Shown one piece after another: positions 28,286 through 39,228 of a DNA stretch of 64,000 nucleotides; the first letter of the stretch is position 1; the number at the start of each line of letters is the position of its first letter. The notes below the pieces were generated by a model. It searched no databases. It worked only from the letters and a program-made list of their open reading frames with translations, and was not told the DNA's origin. Both the position numbers and the translations under genes were made by a program. Source of the stretch: Pseudomonas oryzihabitans (GTDB lineage Bacteria > Pseudomonadota > Gammaproteobacteria > Pseudomonadales > Pseudomonadaceae); assembly GCF_024652905.1 (NCBI RefSeq), contig NZ_CP102428.1, positions 1,624,501-1,688,500 on the forward strand, written 5' to 3'.

Positions 28286-28482
28286 GACAGGGCTTCCTCA
28301 AGGGGTCACGCAGGGCGCGCACTATACCCCAGCGCGCCCGCTGGGGAACGCCAGCGGCGCCTATCGGTCCAGTACTACACCTAGAAAAATCAGTCCGCCC
28401 AGCGCTGGTACGGGTCTCCTTCACGTTTCGAGGCTCGTACGGCCAGCGGGCAACCGTCGAAGCGTCGATAAGGAGACCCCTG

Positions 28483-31182
<2,700 letters not shown>

Positions 31183-31196
31183 GCAGGCGTTAGCGG

Positions 31197-31223
31197 ACGC
31201 CCGGTAGCCAGGCTGCCGGGCGT
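31197..31223. terminator. Hairpin between acnA and the convergent LysR gene
   Basis: ACGCCCGGTAGCC pairs with GGCTGCCGGGCGT (one G-T pair; the innermost bases must stay open to form the loop). It sits 14 bases past the acnA stop and 8 before the end of the LysR gene. The following bases GTTCTGCT are only weakly T-rich. Confidence 0.7.
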
Positions 31224-31230
31224 TCTGCTG

Positions 31231-32124
31231 TCAGGAGGCTGCCAACAGCTGACTCGCCGCCCGCCCGAAGCCCTCGACCACCTCCTGCAGCGGCCCGAGA
31301 AATCGTGGGTGGACCAGCCACAGCTGGATCTCCGGCTTGAAGTCCTTCAAGGGGATCATCGCCAGCCGTTCGCGATGGGCGCTCAAGGCCAGCAGCGGTG
31401 CCGGGACCAGGCCAAGGCCCTGGCCATCCGCGACCAGGCCGAGCTGGAGTTCGGTGCCATAGGTTTCCAGGTTGATGCGCAGCGCCTGGCCCTGCTCGGC
31501 CAGGGTGCGTTGCAGACTGGCGCGAAAGCCGCAGCCATCGGGATTGAGCACCCAGCCCTGCGTTTGGAGGTCGGCCAGGCGCTTGGGTTTGGCCGGCGCC
31601 TGCGCGCGGGCGCAGACCACCTGCAAGGGCATGGCGCCCAGGGCCTGGGCCTCGATACCGTCGGGAAAGACCTTGTTGGCCGGAAACAGCACCAGGGCGC
31701 CGTCCAGTTCGCCGTGCTCGATCCGGCTCACCAGTACGCTGCCCCAGCCGGTCGCCACCTGGGTGCGCAGCTCCGGGTAGCGGGTGCGGATGTCTTTCAC
31801 GGCCTCTAGCAACAGCGCATCGCCCAGGGTCTGGGGTACGCCCAGGCGCAGCAGTCCAGACGGCGGGGTATCACCCGCCACCCGCTCGCGCAGGGCATCC
31901 ATCTCGCGCAGAATGGCACGGCAATGACCGTAGACCTCCTGACCCAGGCGCGTTGGCTTGAGCGGCTTGGTGTGGCGGTCGAGCAACTCGACCCCGAGAT
32001 CCTGCTCCAGGCTCTGCAGGCGCCGGGTGATGGCCGGCTGGGTGAGGCCCAGCGTTTGCGCGGCGGCGTTGAGGGAGCCGCTGCGGAGCACCGCGACGAA
32101 GGCTTCGATATCGTCCGTCTTCAT
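31231..32124 (-). CDS. LysR-family regulator beside the organosulfur genes
   Basis: A 297-residue LysR-type regulator when started at the ATG at 32124 (MKTDDIEAFVAVLRSGSLNA), which matches the family's usual N-terminus. The frame also allows an ATG 15 codons upstream; neither start has a good ribosome site, so this is uncertain. The winged helix has LGLTQPAITRRLQSLEQDLG. The effector domain follows from about residue 90. It lies 74 bases downstream of the sulfonate binding-protein gene on the same strand and probably controls that operon, but this is inference. Confidence 0.82.
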   Translation of the reverse strand: MKTDDIEAFVAVLRSGSLNAAAQTLGLTQPAITRRLQSLEQDLGVELLDRHTKPLKPTRLGQEVYGHCRAILREMDALRERVAGDTPPSGLLRLGVPQTLGDALLLEAVKDIRTRYPELRTQVATGWGSVLVSRIEHGELDGALVLFPANKVFPDGIEAQALGAMPLQVVCARAQAPAKPKRLADLQTQGWVLNPDGCGFRASLQRTLAEQGQALRINLETYGTELQLGLVADGQGLGLVPAPLLALSAHRERLAMIPLKDFKPEIQLWLVHPRFLGPLQEVVEGFGRAASQLLAAS

Positions 32125-32198
32125 GAGGAGGCGTCTGACTTCCTGCTGGTGGATATGCGCCTCAAGCATAACGCAACACCTCCCCCGCTGCCCGGTGC

Positions 32199-33158
32199 TC
32201 AGCGTTGCGCCGTCTGCGCGAGCGGGGCCAGGCTCGTGCCGAAGCCATCGTAGAACAGACGGCTGGCGTCATAGCCCTTGACCAGCCCTTCGCCCGCGAA
32301 GAAGTCGACGGTGCGCTGCGCCTGGGCAATGGCGGCAGGAGTGACTGGCCCGATGCTGGTGCGGGCACGGGCGAACCAGGCCTGGGCGATGGCCGCATCA
32401 GCGCGGGTGCGCTCGGCCCAGGCGCGGGCATAACGCGCCGTATGCGCCGGATCGGCATTGGCCCAGGTCCGTGCCCGTTGCAGCCGCTGCAGGAAGTCGC
32501 CGATGGCACGGTGCTTGGCGGCATCGTCCAGGGCGCGCTGGCTGGCCACCACGAAACTCTGTGCCGGGATCAGATCTTCGGCGGTGGTGAGCACCCGGGC
32601 GCCATGGCGCTGGGCCTGGGTGACATAGGGCTCCCAGGTGGCGATGGCGTCCACCGAGCCGCCCTCCAGCGCATGGGAGGCATCCAGGGCGTTGAGGTAG
32701 CGGAAGCTCACCCGATCGCGCGGTACGCCCGCGCGATCCAGGGCGGACAAGGCCAATTGCTGGCTCCAGGAGCCCTTCCAGATGGCCACCGTCTTGTCCT
32801 GCAGATCCGCCAGGCTACGGATGCTGGAATCGCCGCGCACCAGCACTGCCACCCCGTCAAGGCTCTGACGACTGATGCCGACCACCTTGATCGGCGCGCC
32901 GAGGGCGCCAAGGAACAGCGGCGGCGCATCGCCCAGCAGGCCCAGGTCGAGGCTGCCGACGTTGAGCGCCTCGGCCACCGGCGAACCGGCGGTGAATTGC
33001 TTCCAGTCCAGCTGGTACGGCAGGTCGTCGAGGACACCGGCGGCTTCCATCACGGTACGGGTGTTATAGCTCTGATCGCCCACCACCAGCGTGGTAGCCA
33101 ACGTCTGGGTAGCGGCGAGCAGGCCGAGGGTGAGGCCAACAAGGGTCTTGCGTAGCAT
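32199..33158 (-). CDS. Sulfonate-type ABC transporter substrate-binding protein
   Basis: A 319-residue periplasmic binding protein of the SsuA/TauA family (NMT1-like fold). A signal peptide ends near residue 22 (LAATQTLA). Typical segments are AGSPVAEALNVGSLDLGLLG, IKVVGISRQ, VAIWKGSWSQQLALSALDRA and AIATWEPYVTQA. It is closely related, by eye about half identical, to the binding protein at 35676-36623 in the same operon. No permease or ATPase gene is in this operon, so it may share a transporter encoded elsewhere. Confidence 0.88.
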   Translation of the reverse strand: MLRKTLVGLTLGLLAATQTLATTLVVGDQSYNTRTVMEAAGVLDDLPYQLDWKQFTAGSPVAEALNVGSLDLGLLGDAPPLFLGALGAPIKVVGISRQSLDGVAVLVRGDSSIRSLADLQDKTVAIWKGSWSQQLALSALDRAGVPRDRVSFRYLNALDASHALEGGSVDAIATWEPYVTQAQRHGARVLTTAEDLIPAQSFVVASQRALDDAAKHRAIGDFLQRLQRARTWANADPAHTARYARAWAERTRADAAIAQAWFARARTSIGPVTPAAIAQAQRTVDFFAGEGLVKGYDASRLFYDGFGTSLAPLAQTAQR

Positions 33159-33171
33159 GGGAAGCCTCTCG

Positions 33172-34353
33172 TCAGGTATAGGCACGGATATCGGGGTACT
33201 GGCCATTGACCGCATAACGGCCGACCTCCAGCACCTTGTAGGCCAGGGGGTCGTGCAGGCTGTGGGTGCGCACGTCGCGCCAGAAGCGATCCAGACCGAG
33301 GCGGTTGTGGGTGGCGCGGGCACCCAGGGCGTCGAATACCCGGGTGGTGACGTCCAGGGCGGTACGGGCAGCCAGCACCTTGGCGCTGGCCACGGCGATG
33401 GCCGTCTCGCCGCGCAGGTCGGCGGTAAAGGTGGCATCGGCCTCGAGCAGGTCATCCACCCGCCGTGCCGCCACGTCGGCGAGGGCCACGGCGCCCTGCA
33501 GGGCGATCCAGAGTTCGCCCATCTGGCTCAACACCAGTTGATCCTCGCTGGCGCTGGCGGCCAGGGAATGCACCCAAGGCCGCGCCTCTTCGTGCAGATA
33601 GCGCCGCGCCTCGCGCAGCGCGCCCTGGGCGGCACCCAGGTAGTACTGGGTGAAGGCCGACTGGTTGACCGGGGTGCGGATCACCGCGGCAAAGTCACCG
33701 GCATCTTCCAGGTCGCAGACTTGGGCCTCCTCGGCACTGGCCCAGACGTCGGTCAGGGTAAAGCTGCCACTGTCGCTGCGCGCCACGCCGAAGTGGTCCC
33801 AGTCCTCGGCATAGGCCAGCCCCGCGCGATCCCCTGGCAGGGTGACCATCAGCCGCGCCCCGCTCTGCCGGTCGCGGGCACTGATGGTGAGGCGATCGGC
33901 GAAGGCGGCGCCGCTGCAGAAGCCCTTGCGCCCGGTCAGGCGATAGCCACCGCCGGCAACGGGCGTGGCGAGGATGTCGTCATCCCGGGGATTGACCACC
34001 CCGGCGAGCCACAGCCGGCCCTCGGCGATTTCCGCCAGCAGGCGGTCGCGCCGTGGCTGGGGCTCGCGGCGCAGGTTCACCGTATTGAGCAGGTGATAGC
34101 CAAAGAGCAGGCCGACCGAGCCGTCACCGGCAGCGATCTCGCGCAGCACACGCATGGCCAGCGACCAGGGCTGGCCGGCGCCACCAAGGCGCACGGGTAT
34201 GACCAGGTTGGTCAGGCCGCTGTCCTTGAGTCTTTGCAGCTGGGCATCGGGACGAATGCGGTCGCGTTCGTCGGCCACCACCCGGGCAGCGAATTCCGCG
34301 CCGATCTCGCGGGCCAGCGTCAGCCAAGTCTCGGTATCCTTGATGGTGCTCAT
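33172..34353 (-). CDS. Acyl-CoA dehydrogenase-fold flavin monooxygenase (SfnB/DszC-like)
   Basis: The 393-residue protein has the acyl-CoA dehydrogenase fold but lies in a sulfur-scavenging operon and lacks nearby fatty-acid genes. In such settings the family (DszC, SfnB) works as reduced-flavin monooxygenases on organosulfur compounds. Visible segments are LVIPVRLGGAGQPW, GDGSVGLLFGYHLLN, GYRLTGRKGFCSGAAFADRL and FWRDVRTHSLHDPLAYK. Its start is immediately after the stop of the DszA-like gene and its end is 13 bases before the next binding protein, so it is mid-operon. The exact substrate is unknown. Confidence 0.83.
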   Translation of the reverse strand: MSTIKDTETWLTLAREIGAEFAARVVADERDRIRPDAQLQRLKDSGLTNLVIPVRLGGAGQPWSLAMRVLREIAAGDGSVGLLFGYHLLNTVNLRREPQPRRDRLLAEIAEGRLWLAGVVNPRDDDILATPVAGGGYRLTGRKGFCSGAAFADRLTISARDRQSGARLMVTLPGDRAGLAYAEDWDHFGVARSDSGSFTLTDVWASAEEAQVCDLEDAGDFAAVIRTPVNQSAFTQYYLGAAQGALREARRYLHEEARPWVHSLAASASEDQLVLSQMGELWIALQGAVALADVAARRVDDLLEADATFTADLRGETAIAVASAKVLAARTALDVTTRVFDALGARATHNRLGLDRFWRDVRTHSLHDPLAYKVLEVGRYAVNGQYPDIRAYT

Positions 34354-35679
34354 CTAGTCCTCCAGAGGGCCGAGGCCCAGGTGGTCTCTCAGGGTCGTGC
34401 CCTGGTACTGGCGTCGGAACAGGCCGCGGCGCTGCAGGTGCGGCACCACGCTTTCGCTGAACTCGACGAAGGACCCCGGCAGGTAGCCGGGGGAAATCAC
34501 GAAGCCGTCGCAGCCGCCGGCTTCGAACAGCTCGGCCAGCTGTTCGGCGATCTGGGCGCCGGTGCCCACCAGTTGCGGCACCCGCACGCTGGCGGCATAG
34601 CTGCGACCCAATTCGGCCAGGGTGGTCCGCGACCCCAGCGCCAGGAGTTTTTCGGCAGCGGCCGGTGGCAGGCCGCCGACCTCGGCCACCTCACCCAGGG
34701 CGGTATCGAGGGTAAAGCGCGACAGGTCGATATTGAGCTGGGAGCAGAGGGTGATCAGCCCCACCTCGGGTTGCGCCAGGGCGTTGTGCCTTTCCTGCTT
34801 GGCCCGCGCCTCGGCTTCGCTGCCGCCGATGAAGGGCATGACCGAGGTGAGGATCTTGCAGCCGTCGGGGGAGCGCCCCTGCTCCAGCACCTGGCGGCGG
34901 ACGTCGTCGCGAAAGGCGCGCATGGCGGCGAGGTCTGGCTGGATGGTGAAGATGGCCTCGGCCCAACGTGCGCCGAAGCGCCGGCCACGACCACTGGAGC
35001 CGGCCTGGATCAGTACCGGTCGCCCTTGCGGACTGCGCGGGATGTTGAGCGGCCCCTCCACGCGGAACCAGTCGCCCTGGTGATCGAGGGCACGCACCTG
35101 CGCGGGATCGGCCAGCACGCCGGCGTCTCGATCCAGGCGCAGCGCGCCAAGTCCCCAACTGCGCCAGAGCTTGACGGCCACCTCGACGAATTCGTCAGCA
35201 CGGTCGTAGCGCAGGTCGTGCTCCAGGTGGCGCTCCTTGCCGAACAAGCGCCCCTCGCTGTCGTTCATCGAGGTGACGATGTTCCAGGCGGCGCGCCCGC
35301 GGGACAGGTGATCGAGGGTGGCGAAGGCCCGGGCGACGTGGGCCGGTTCGTAGTAGGTGGTGGAGCGGGTGCAACCCAGCCCAAGGTGGCGGGTGTGAGC
35401 CACCAGATAGGACAACAGCGGCAGCGGATCGAGTCGGGTGGCGTCCTGGGCCCCTAGGCGCAGGGCGGTCTCCCGCGAGCCGCCGAGCTGATCGCCCACG
35501 GCCAGGCGGTCGGCGAAGAACAGGAAGTCGAACAGCCCCTCCTCCAGCGCCTTGGCCGCGCGGACGTAATAGTCCGGGTCGAGGAAGTCGCCCTGGGTTT
35601 CGGGGTGGCGCCAGACGGCGTGGCTATGGACGACCGGACCAGCCAGCAGGAAGCCGGCGAGGTGCAATTGGCGACTCAT
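34354..35679 (-). CDS. NtaA/SnaA/DszA-type FMN-dependent monooxygenase
   Basis: The 441-residue protein belongs to the luciferase-like monooxygenases of the NtaA/SnaA/DszA/DmoA subgroup, which use FMNH2 and oxygen and need a separate flavin reductase. Segments include FFADRLAVGD, TYYEPAHVARAFATLDHLS, GRAAWNIVTSMND and GRPVLIQAGSSGRGRRFGAR. Its ATG at 35679 overlaps the stop of the upstream binding-protein gene (ATGA), indicating translational coupling. With the DszC-like neighbour it could form a two-step C-S bond cleavage module. Confidence 0.88.
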   Translation of the reverse strand: MSRQLHLAGFLLAGPVVHSHAVWRHPETQGDFLDPDYYVRAAKALEEGLFDFLFFADRLAVGDQLGGSRETALRLGAQDATRLDPLPLLSYLVAHTRHLGLGCTRSTTYYEPAHVARAFATLDHLSRGRAAWNIVTSMNDSEGRLFGKERHLEHDLRYDRADEFVEVAVKLWRSWGLGALRLDRDAGVLADPAQVRALDHQGDWFRVEGPLNIPRSPQGRPVLIQAGSSGRGRRFGARWAEAIFTIQPDLAAMRAFRDDVRRQVLEQGRSPDGCKILTSVMPFIGGSEAEARAKQERHNALAQPEVGLITLCSQLNIDLSRFTLDTALGEVAEVGGLPPAAAEKLLALGSRTTLAELGRSYAASVRVPQLVGTGAQIAEQLAELFEAGGCDGFVISPGYLPGSFVEFSESVVPHLQRRGLFRRQYQGTTLRDHLGLGPLED

Positions 35680-36623
35680 CGGCTGGCCTCCCGGAGCGCT
35701 TGCAGGTAGCGGTTGAAGCTCTGGTCATAGAGCGGCTTGACGTCGTACGGCTGTTGCAGCACCCCGGCCTTGACCAGGAAATCGGCGGTCTTCTGGCCGT
35801 CGCTCAAGGTCTGGGCGCTGATCGGTTCGACCCAGGTGGCGTCGCGCCGGAACCAGCGTTCGGCGATGGCCGGATCGGAGTTGTTGCGCCTGGCCCAGGC
35901 CTGGGCATAGACGTCGACGTGGTCGCGCGCCCAGCTGCGAGCACGTTGCAAGCGGGCGATGAAATCGCCGATGGCGGCGCGGTTCTCGTCCAGGCGCTGG
36001 GTGTTGGCCACCACATAGACCGGCGCCGGCATCAGGTCCTTGGCGGTGATCAGCACCCGTCCGCCCTGGCGCTCTACCATGCTCACGTAGGGCTCCCAGG
36101 TGGCGGTGGCATCGAGGGTGCCCTGGCTCAAGGCGGCGACCGCCTCGGTGGGCATCAGGTAGCTGTAGCGCGGGGCATCGTTGGGCAGCCCGGCCTGTTC
36201 CAACGCCGAGTAGACCAGTTGCTGGCTCCAGGAGCCCTTCCAGATGGCAACCCGCTTGCCGGCCAAGTCCGCCACCGTCTTGATGGGTGAATCCTTGCCG
36301 ACCACGATGGCAGTGCCGTCCGGTCTATTGCGGGTCACTGCCACCACCTTGATCGGCCCACCCCGGGCGGCCAGGGCGATCACCGGGGTGTCGCCGACGA
36401 TGCCCAGGTCGATGGAGCCGACATTGAGCGCCTCCACCACCGGGCTACCGGCGTTGAACCTCTTCCACTGGATCTCGTACGGCAGGTCCTTGAGTTCACC
36501 TGCCTGCTCGAGCAGGGTGCTGCTGTAGTAGAACTGGTCACCGATGGTGAGGGTGACCGCCTGGGCCAGGTTGGCGGAGGTGCCAGCCAGCAGGCCGGCG
36601 GCGAACAACAATCCCTTGATCAC
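35676..36623 (-). CDS. Sulfonate-type ABC transporter substrate-binding protein
   Basis: A 315-residue periplasmic binding protein with a signal peptide to about residue 22. It shares with the 32199-33158 protein the segments AGSPVVEALNVGSIDLGIVG, IKVVAVTRNRPDGTAIVV, VAIWKGSWSQQLVYSALEQA and ATATWEPYVSMV. Both fit the SsuA/TauA family for alkanesulfonates. It is the second gene of the operon, after the SsuD-like gene. Having two related binding proteins but no membrane components here is unusual. Confidence 0.88.
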   Translation of the reverse strand: MIKGLLFAAGLLAGTSANLAQAVTLTIGDQFYYSSTLLEQAGELKDLPYEIQWKRFNAGSPVVEALNVGSIDLGIVGDTPVIALAARGGPIKVVAVTRNRPDGTAIVVGKDSPIKTVADLAGKRVAIWKGSWSQQLVYSALEQAGLPNDAPRYSYLMPTEAVAALSQGTLDATATWEPYVSMVERQGGRVLITAKDLMPAPVYVVANTQRLDENRAAIGDFIARLQRARSWARDHVDVYAQAWARRNNSDPAIAERWFRRDATWVEPISAQTLSDGQKTADFLVKAGVLQQPYDVKPLYDQSFNRYLQALREASR

Positions 36624-36692
36624 GAAGGCGTCTCCTCGAAGGTATCGGGAGCGCTCCGTGGGTACGGTCGCGCAGGTGTCAGATGTCGGGAT

Positions 36693-37781
36693 TCAGCCGG
36701 TGCGGCGGGCACCGGCCAGGCGCGCGGCGACCTTCTGCCGGGTCAGGGGAATCAGTTCGCGGCCGTACTCGACGGCGTCGTTGAGCGGATCGAAGCCGCG
36801 AATCAGGAAGCTGTCGACGCCCAGGTCGTAGTAGTCCAGCAGGGCATCGGCCACCTGCTCGGCGGTGCCCACCAGGGCGGTGGAGTTGTGCCCGCCGCCG
36901 ACCAGGGCGGCGATGCCGGTCCAGAGCCGGCGATCCACACGGTCGCCCAGGGCCACGGTATCGCGCAGACGCTGTGCCCCGACCGCTTCGGGTTTGGCGG
37001 GATGCACGGCGCCGTCGGCGGCGAGGCGCGCCTTGGCCTGCTGGCGAATGGCCTCGGCCTTGGCCCAGGCATCATCCTCGGTGTCGCCAAGGATCACCCG
37101 GAAGGACACGTTGAACTTCGGGGTACGGCCATGGCGCGCCGCCTCGGCGCGGACCGCAGCGATGGTCTCGCGGGTCTGGGCCAGGGATTCACCCCACAGC
37201 GCGAAGACGTCGGCGTGCTTGCCGGCCACCCGCAATGCGGCTGGCGAGGAACCGCCGAAATAGACCGGCAGGCTCGGCTGCTGCAGCGGCTTGATGGCGG
37301 AGAAGCCCTTCGCCACCCGGTAGTGCTCACCCTCGTGATCGAAGGGCTGGGTGCTGGTCCACTCCTGGCGGACCACGTCGAGGAATTCCTCGGTGCGGGC
37401 ATAGCGCTGGTCGTGGTCGAGCCAGTCGCCGTCCTTGCGCTGCTCCCCATCGCTGCCACCACTGATGATGTGCACCGCCAGGCGACCGTCGAGCAGATGA
37501 TCGAGGGTCGCCAGCTTGCGCGCCGCCAGGGTCGGGGCGACGAAACCGGGACGGTGGGCCAGCAGGAACTTGAGCGTCCGGGTGGCCTGCCCCGCCAGGG
37601 CAGTGACCAGGAAGCCGTCGGGCTGATCGGACCAGTAGCCGACCAGGATGCGATCGAAGCCGGCCTGCTCGTGGGCCTGGGCGAAGCGGGTGATATAGCC
37701 CTTGTCGAAGATGGGACCGGAGGGGGCGATGATCTCCGAGGTGAGGCGGTGGCCGATCATGCCGAGGAATTGGACGCTCAT
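36693..37781 (-). CDS. SsuD-like FMNH2-dependent alkanesulfonate monooxygenase
   Basis: A 362-residue luciferase-fold monooxygenase of the SsuD/MsuD type that would release sulfite from an alkanesulfonate. Segments AARKLATLDHLLDGRL, LDHDQRYARTEEFLDVVRQEW, QQPSLPVYFGGSSPAALRVA and TALVGTAEQVADALLDYYDL follow the E. coli SsuD pattern. No flavin reductase gene is adjacent. It is the first gene of the minus-strand organosulfur operon and is preceded by the palindromic site at 37858-37879. Confidence 0.86.
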   Translation of the reverse strand: MSVQFLGMIGHRLTSEIIAPSGPIFDKGYITRFAQAHEQAGFDRILVGYWSDQPDGFLVTALAGQATRTLKFLLAHRPGFVAPTLAARKLATLDHLLDGRLAVHIISGGSDGEQRKDGDWLDHDQRYARTEEFLDVVRQEWTSTQPFDHEGEHYRVAKGFSAIKPLQQPSLPVYFGGSSPAALRVAGKHADVFALWGESLAQTRETIAAVRAEAARHGRTPKFNVSFRVILGDTEDDAWAKAEAIRQQAKARLAADGAVHPAKPEAVGAQRLRDTVALGDRVDRRLWTGIAALVGGGHNSTALVGTAEQVADALLDYYDLGVDSFLIRGFDPLNDAVEYGRELIPLTRQKVAARLAGARRTG

Positions 37782-37857
37782 GGTAGTGAATCCCGTGCCG
37801 AGGTAAGGGGACGCCTTCAGGAAGGCGTTGGCTGGGTTCCACCTTAGGCAACCAGGG

Positions 37858-37879
37858 CATAAGAAGGAAATTCCTTATG
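37858..37879. promoter_or_regulatory. Palindromic site upstream of the organosulfur operon
   Basis: The segment carries an inner AAGGAA-A-TTCCTT repeat between CATAAG- and -TTATG arms, 77 bases upstream of the SsuD-like start. It is the best operator candidate for sulfur-starvation control of this operon. The regulator cannot be named from sequence. Confidence 0.45.
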
Positions 37880-37984
37880 CGCATATCCTAATTATTGTTT
37901 TATTTGAAACATGCATTTAAAGATGGTTGCTTGCCTCATGAAGCGACGCTCTTCAAGGGTAGAAGCAGCAGTACTTCCTCGTTC

Positions 37985-38009
37985 CGTAGGAGCGGCCCAT
38001 GGCCGCGAT
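37985..38009. repeat. REP-like element, copy 1
   Basis: CGTAGGAGCGGCCCATGGCC followed by GCGAT. The imperfect palindrome around GCGGCC-CATGGCCGC is typical of the short REP sequences scattered between pseudomonad genes. The same 25 bases recur at 38411-38435. Confidence 0.8.
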
Positions 38010-38099
38010 CGCCCAAACGATCCCAGGGCGCCTCGGCGTGGAAAAAGGCGTTAGCCTTTTCCACCAGGGCCTTCGGTGCGAGGGGCGCCCTCACCCCAG

Positions 38100-38120
38100 C
38101 CCTCTCCCCAAGGGAGAGGG
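38100..38120. repeat. Short dispersed hairpin repeat
   Basis: CCCTCTCCC-CAA-GGGAGAGGG forms a 9-base perfect stem and is preceded by CCTCACCCCAG, the form in which this repeat is common in proteobacterial intergenic DNA. Confidence 0.6.
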
Positions 38121-38172
38121 GGTTATCCGAGTGAGGCTTGAAAGTCGTTGTTCCTGGACCAAATCCGTGGCC

Positions 38173-38254
38173 TGTTGGGCTTCGACGATAAAGCCGTCTC
38201 AACCCAACCTACGGGGCTATGTCGTAGGTTGGGTTGAGCGCAGCGAAGCCCAAC
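38173..38254. repeat. Composite hairpin repeat, copy R2
   Basis: An 82-base inverted-repeat unit: TTGGGCTTCG with CTCAACCCAACCTACG on the left, and CGTAGGTTGGGTTGAG with CGAAGCCCAA on the right. It is nearly identical to R3 at 39132-39213 and in the same orientation. The RNA or single strand would fold into a long interrupted stem. Confidence 0.88.
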
Positions 38255-38410
38255 GACCAAGCGCCGTAGCGTGGAAACGGCGTAGCTTTTTTCCACCAGG
38301 TAGTTCAGCCACAAGGACGCCCTCGCCTCCACATTCTCCTGAAGGGTTAAATCGAGCGAATACCGGTCTCAGTCGATCCGAGAAGACCTCTTCGACCGCA
38401 GCCACCTGCC

Positions 38411-38435
38411 CGTAGGAGCGGCCCATGGCCGCGAT
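38411..38435. repeat. REP-like element, copy 2
   Basis: The 25 bases are the same as those at 37985-38009 and in the same orientation. Confidence 0.8.
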
Positions 38436-38466
38436 TGGCCAATCACTCATACTACGCTGACGGTCT

Positions 38467-38823
38467 TCAAAGCCAGGCCGTAGCCGCCAACCCCAGGGCG
38501 CCGAGGATGAAACCCACCAGAGCGCCCCGACCCGGTAACTCCTGGAATAGCAGCCAGATCAGCAACGGCTCGCAGACCAATAACACCAGTACGGAAACGA
38601 CCGCGACCACCCAGATATCACCGGTAGCCCGATAGCCCAGGCCGTAGGCCAGCAACAGGCAGAAACCGGAAAAGCAAGCGAGCCCCGCCAATAGCAGCGC
38701 ATCATGCCAATCGAAACCGACCGCAGCCGCCAACCGCGCCGCTGCCAATTCGGCGTAGATGATGCAGCCTTCGCCGATGATCATCAGGGCGATGGCGAAG
38801 ATTCCAAGCACTTCTTTGGACAT
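38467..38823 (-). CDS. Small four-helix membrane protein (SMR/EamA-like)
   Basis: The 118-residue protein has four hydrophobic helices: residues about 5-30, 42-64, 69-91 and 97-117. This matches the size and topology of small multidrug resistance or half-EamA transporters. A glutamate lies in the first helix region (MIIGEGCIIYAEL), as in SMR proteins, but the sequence is not close enough to EmrE for a firm call. It is isolated between repeat copies R2 and R3, with organosulfur operons on both sides. Function is unknown. Confidence 0.6.
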   Translation of the reverse strand: MSKEVLGIFAIALMIIGEGCIIYAELAAARLAAAVGFDWHDALLLAGLACFSGFCLLLAYGLGYRATGDIWVVAVVSVLVLLVCEPLLIWLLFQELPGRGALVGFILGALGLAATAWL

Positions 38824-39228
38824 GAAAGACCTTCCTTTTGGACCGAGCGGACTGACGCTGTGTCGTGATGCACACCGCGCTCAGATGGGGTACTGAGGTC
38901 GATGCAGTCAGTGGCGTCAGGGGCTCGATACGGAAGGCATACATGAGCGAAACCTCTGTGAGGGAGTGGCTCTATAAAGGCTAGATCAGGGTACAGCGGT
39001 AGAACAGCGGCGGGTTATCGGTGTTAGAGGATGTTGGTCTTTGAACAGAAATTCTTCATAGGAGCGATAGCCCTGCGGACCGCCAAGACTGCAAGCCGCC
39101 ATGTACTACTGGCGAACAGCAACCCGCGATCTGTTGGACTTCGACGATAAAGCCGTCTCAACCCAACCTACGGGGCTATGCCGTAGGTTGGGTTGAGCGC
39201 AGCGAAGCCCAACAGGCCGGTGAAGACC
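38824..39228. other. Intergenic stretch with repeat R3
   Basis: These 405 bases separate the small membrane-protein gene from the ABC permease gene. Apart from repeat R3 at the permease side I see no gene. A short minus-strand frame starting at 38943 has a possible AGAGG site but overlaps the SMR-like gene out of frame and was not called. Confidence 0.6.
39132..39213. repeat. Composite hairpin repeat, copy R3
   Basis: The unit is nearly identical to R2 and in the same orientation (one visible change, TTGGACTTCG for TTGGGCTTCG). It ends 16 bases from the stop of the ABC permease gene, so it could also act as that operon's 3' structure. Confidence 0.88.

Larger units (their letters stand above)
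37880..38466. other. Repeat-rich intergenic island
   Basis: About 590 bases separate the SsuD-like gene's upstream site from the small membrane-protein gene. The stretch holds two REP-like elements, a GTGGAAAAGGC-type hairpin (about 38039-38063), a CCCTCTCCC hairpin and composite repeat R2. I see no credible gene; frames here are shadows of the repeats. Confidence 0.7.

Noticed and set aside
31231-37781. Fatty-acid beta-oxidation operon, suggested by the acyl-CoA dehydrogenase-fold protein
   Set aside because: All neighbours are sulfonate binding proteins or flavin monooxygenases, and DszC/SfnB-type enzymes share the fold.
37936-38450. Several 60-140 residue frames in the repeat island
   Set aside because: They are translations of the REP and composite hairpin repeats on both strands and lack ribosome sites.
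38824-38943. Small minus-strand peptide starting at 38943 upstream of the SMR-like gene
   Set aside because: It has a possible AGAGG site but continues out of frame into the SMR-like gene, with no sign of conservation or leader-peptide features.
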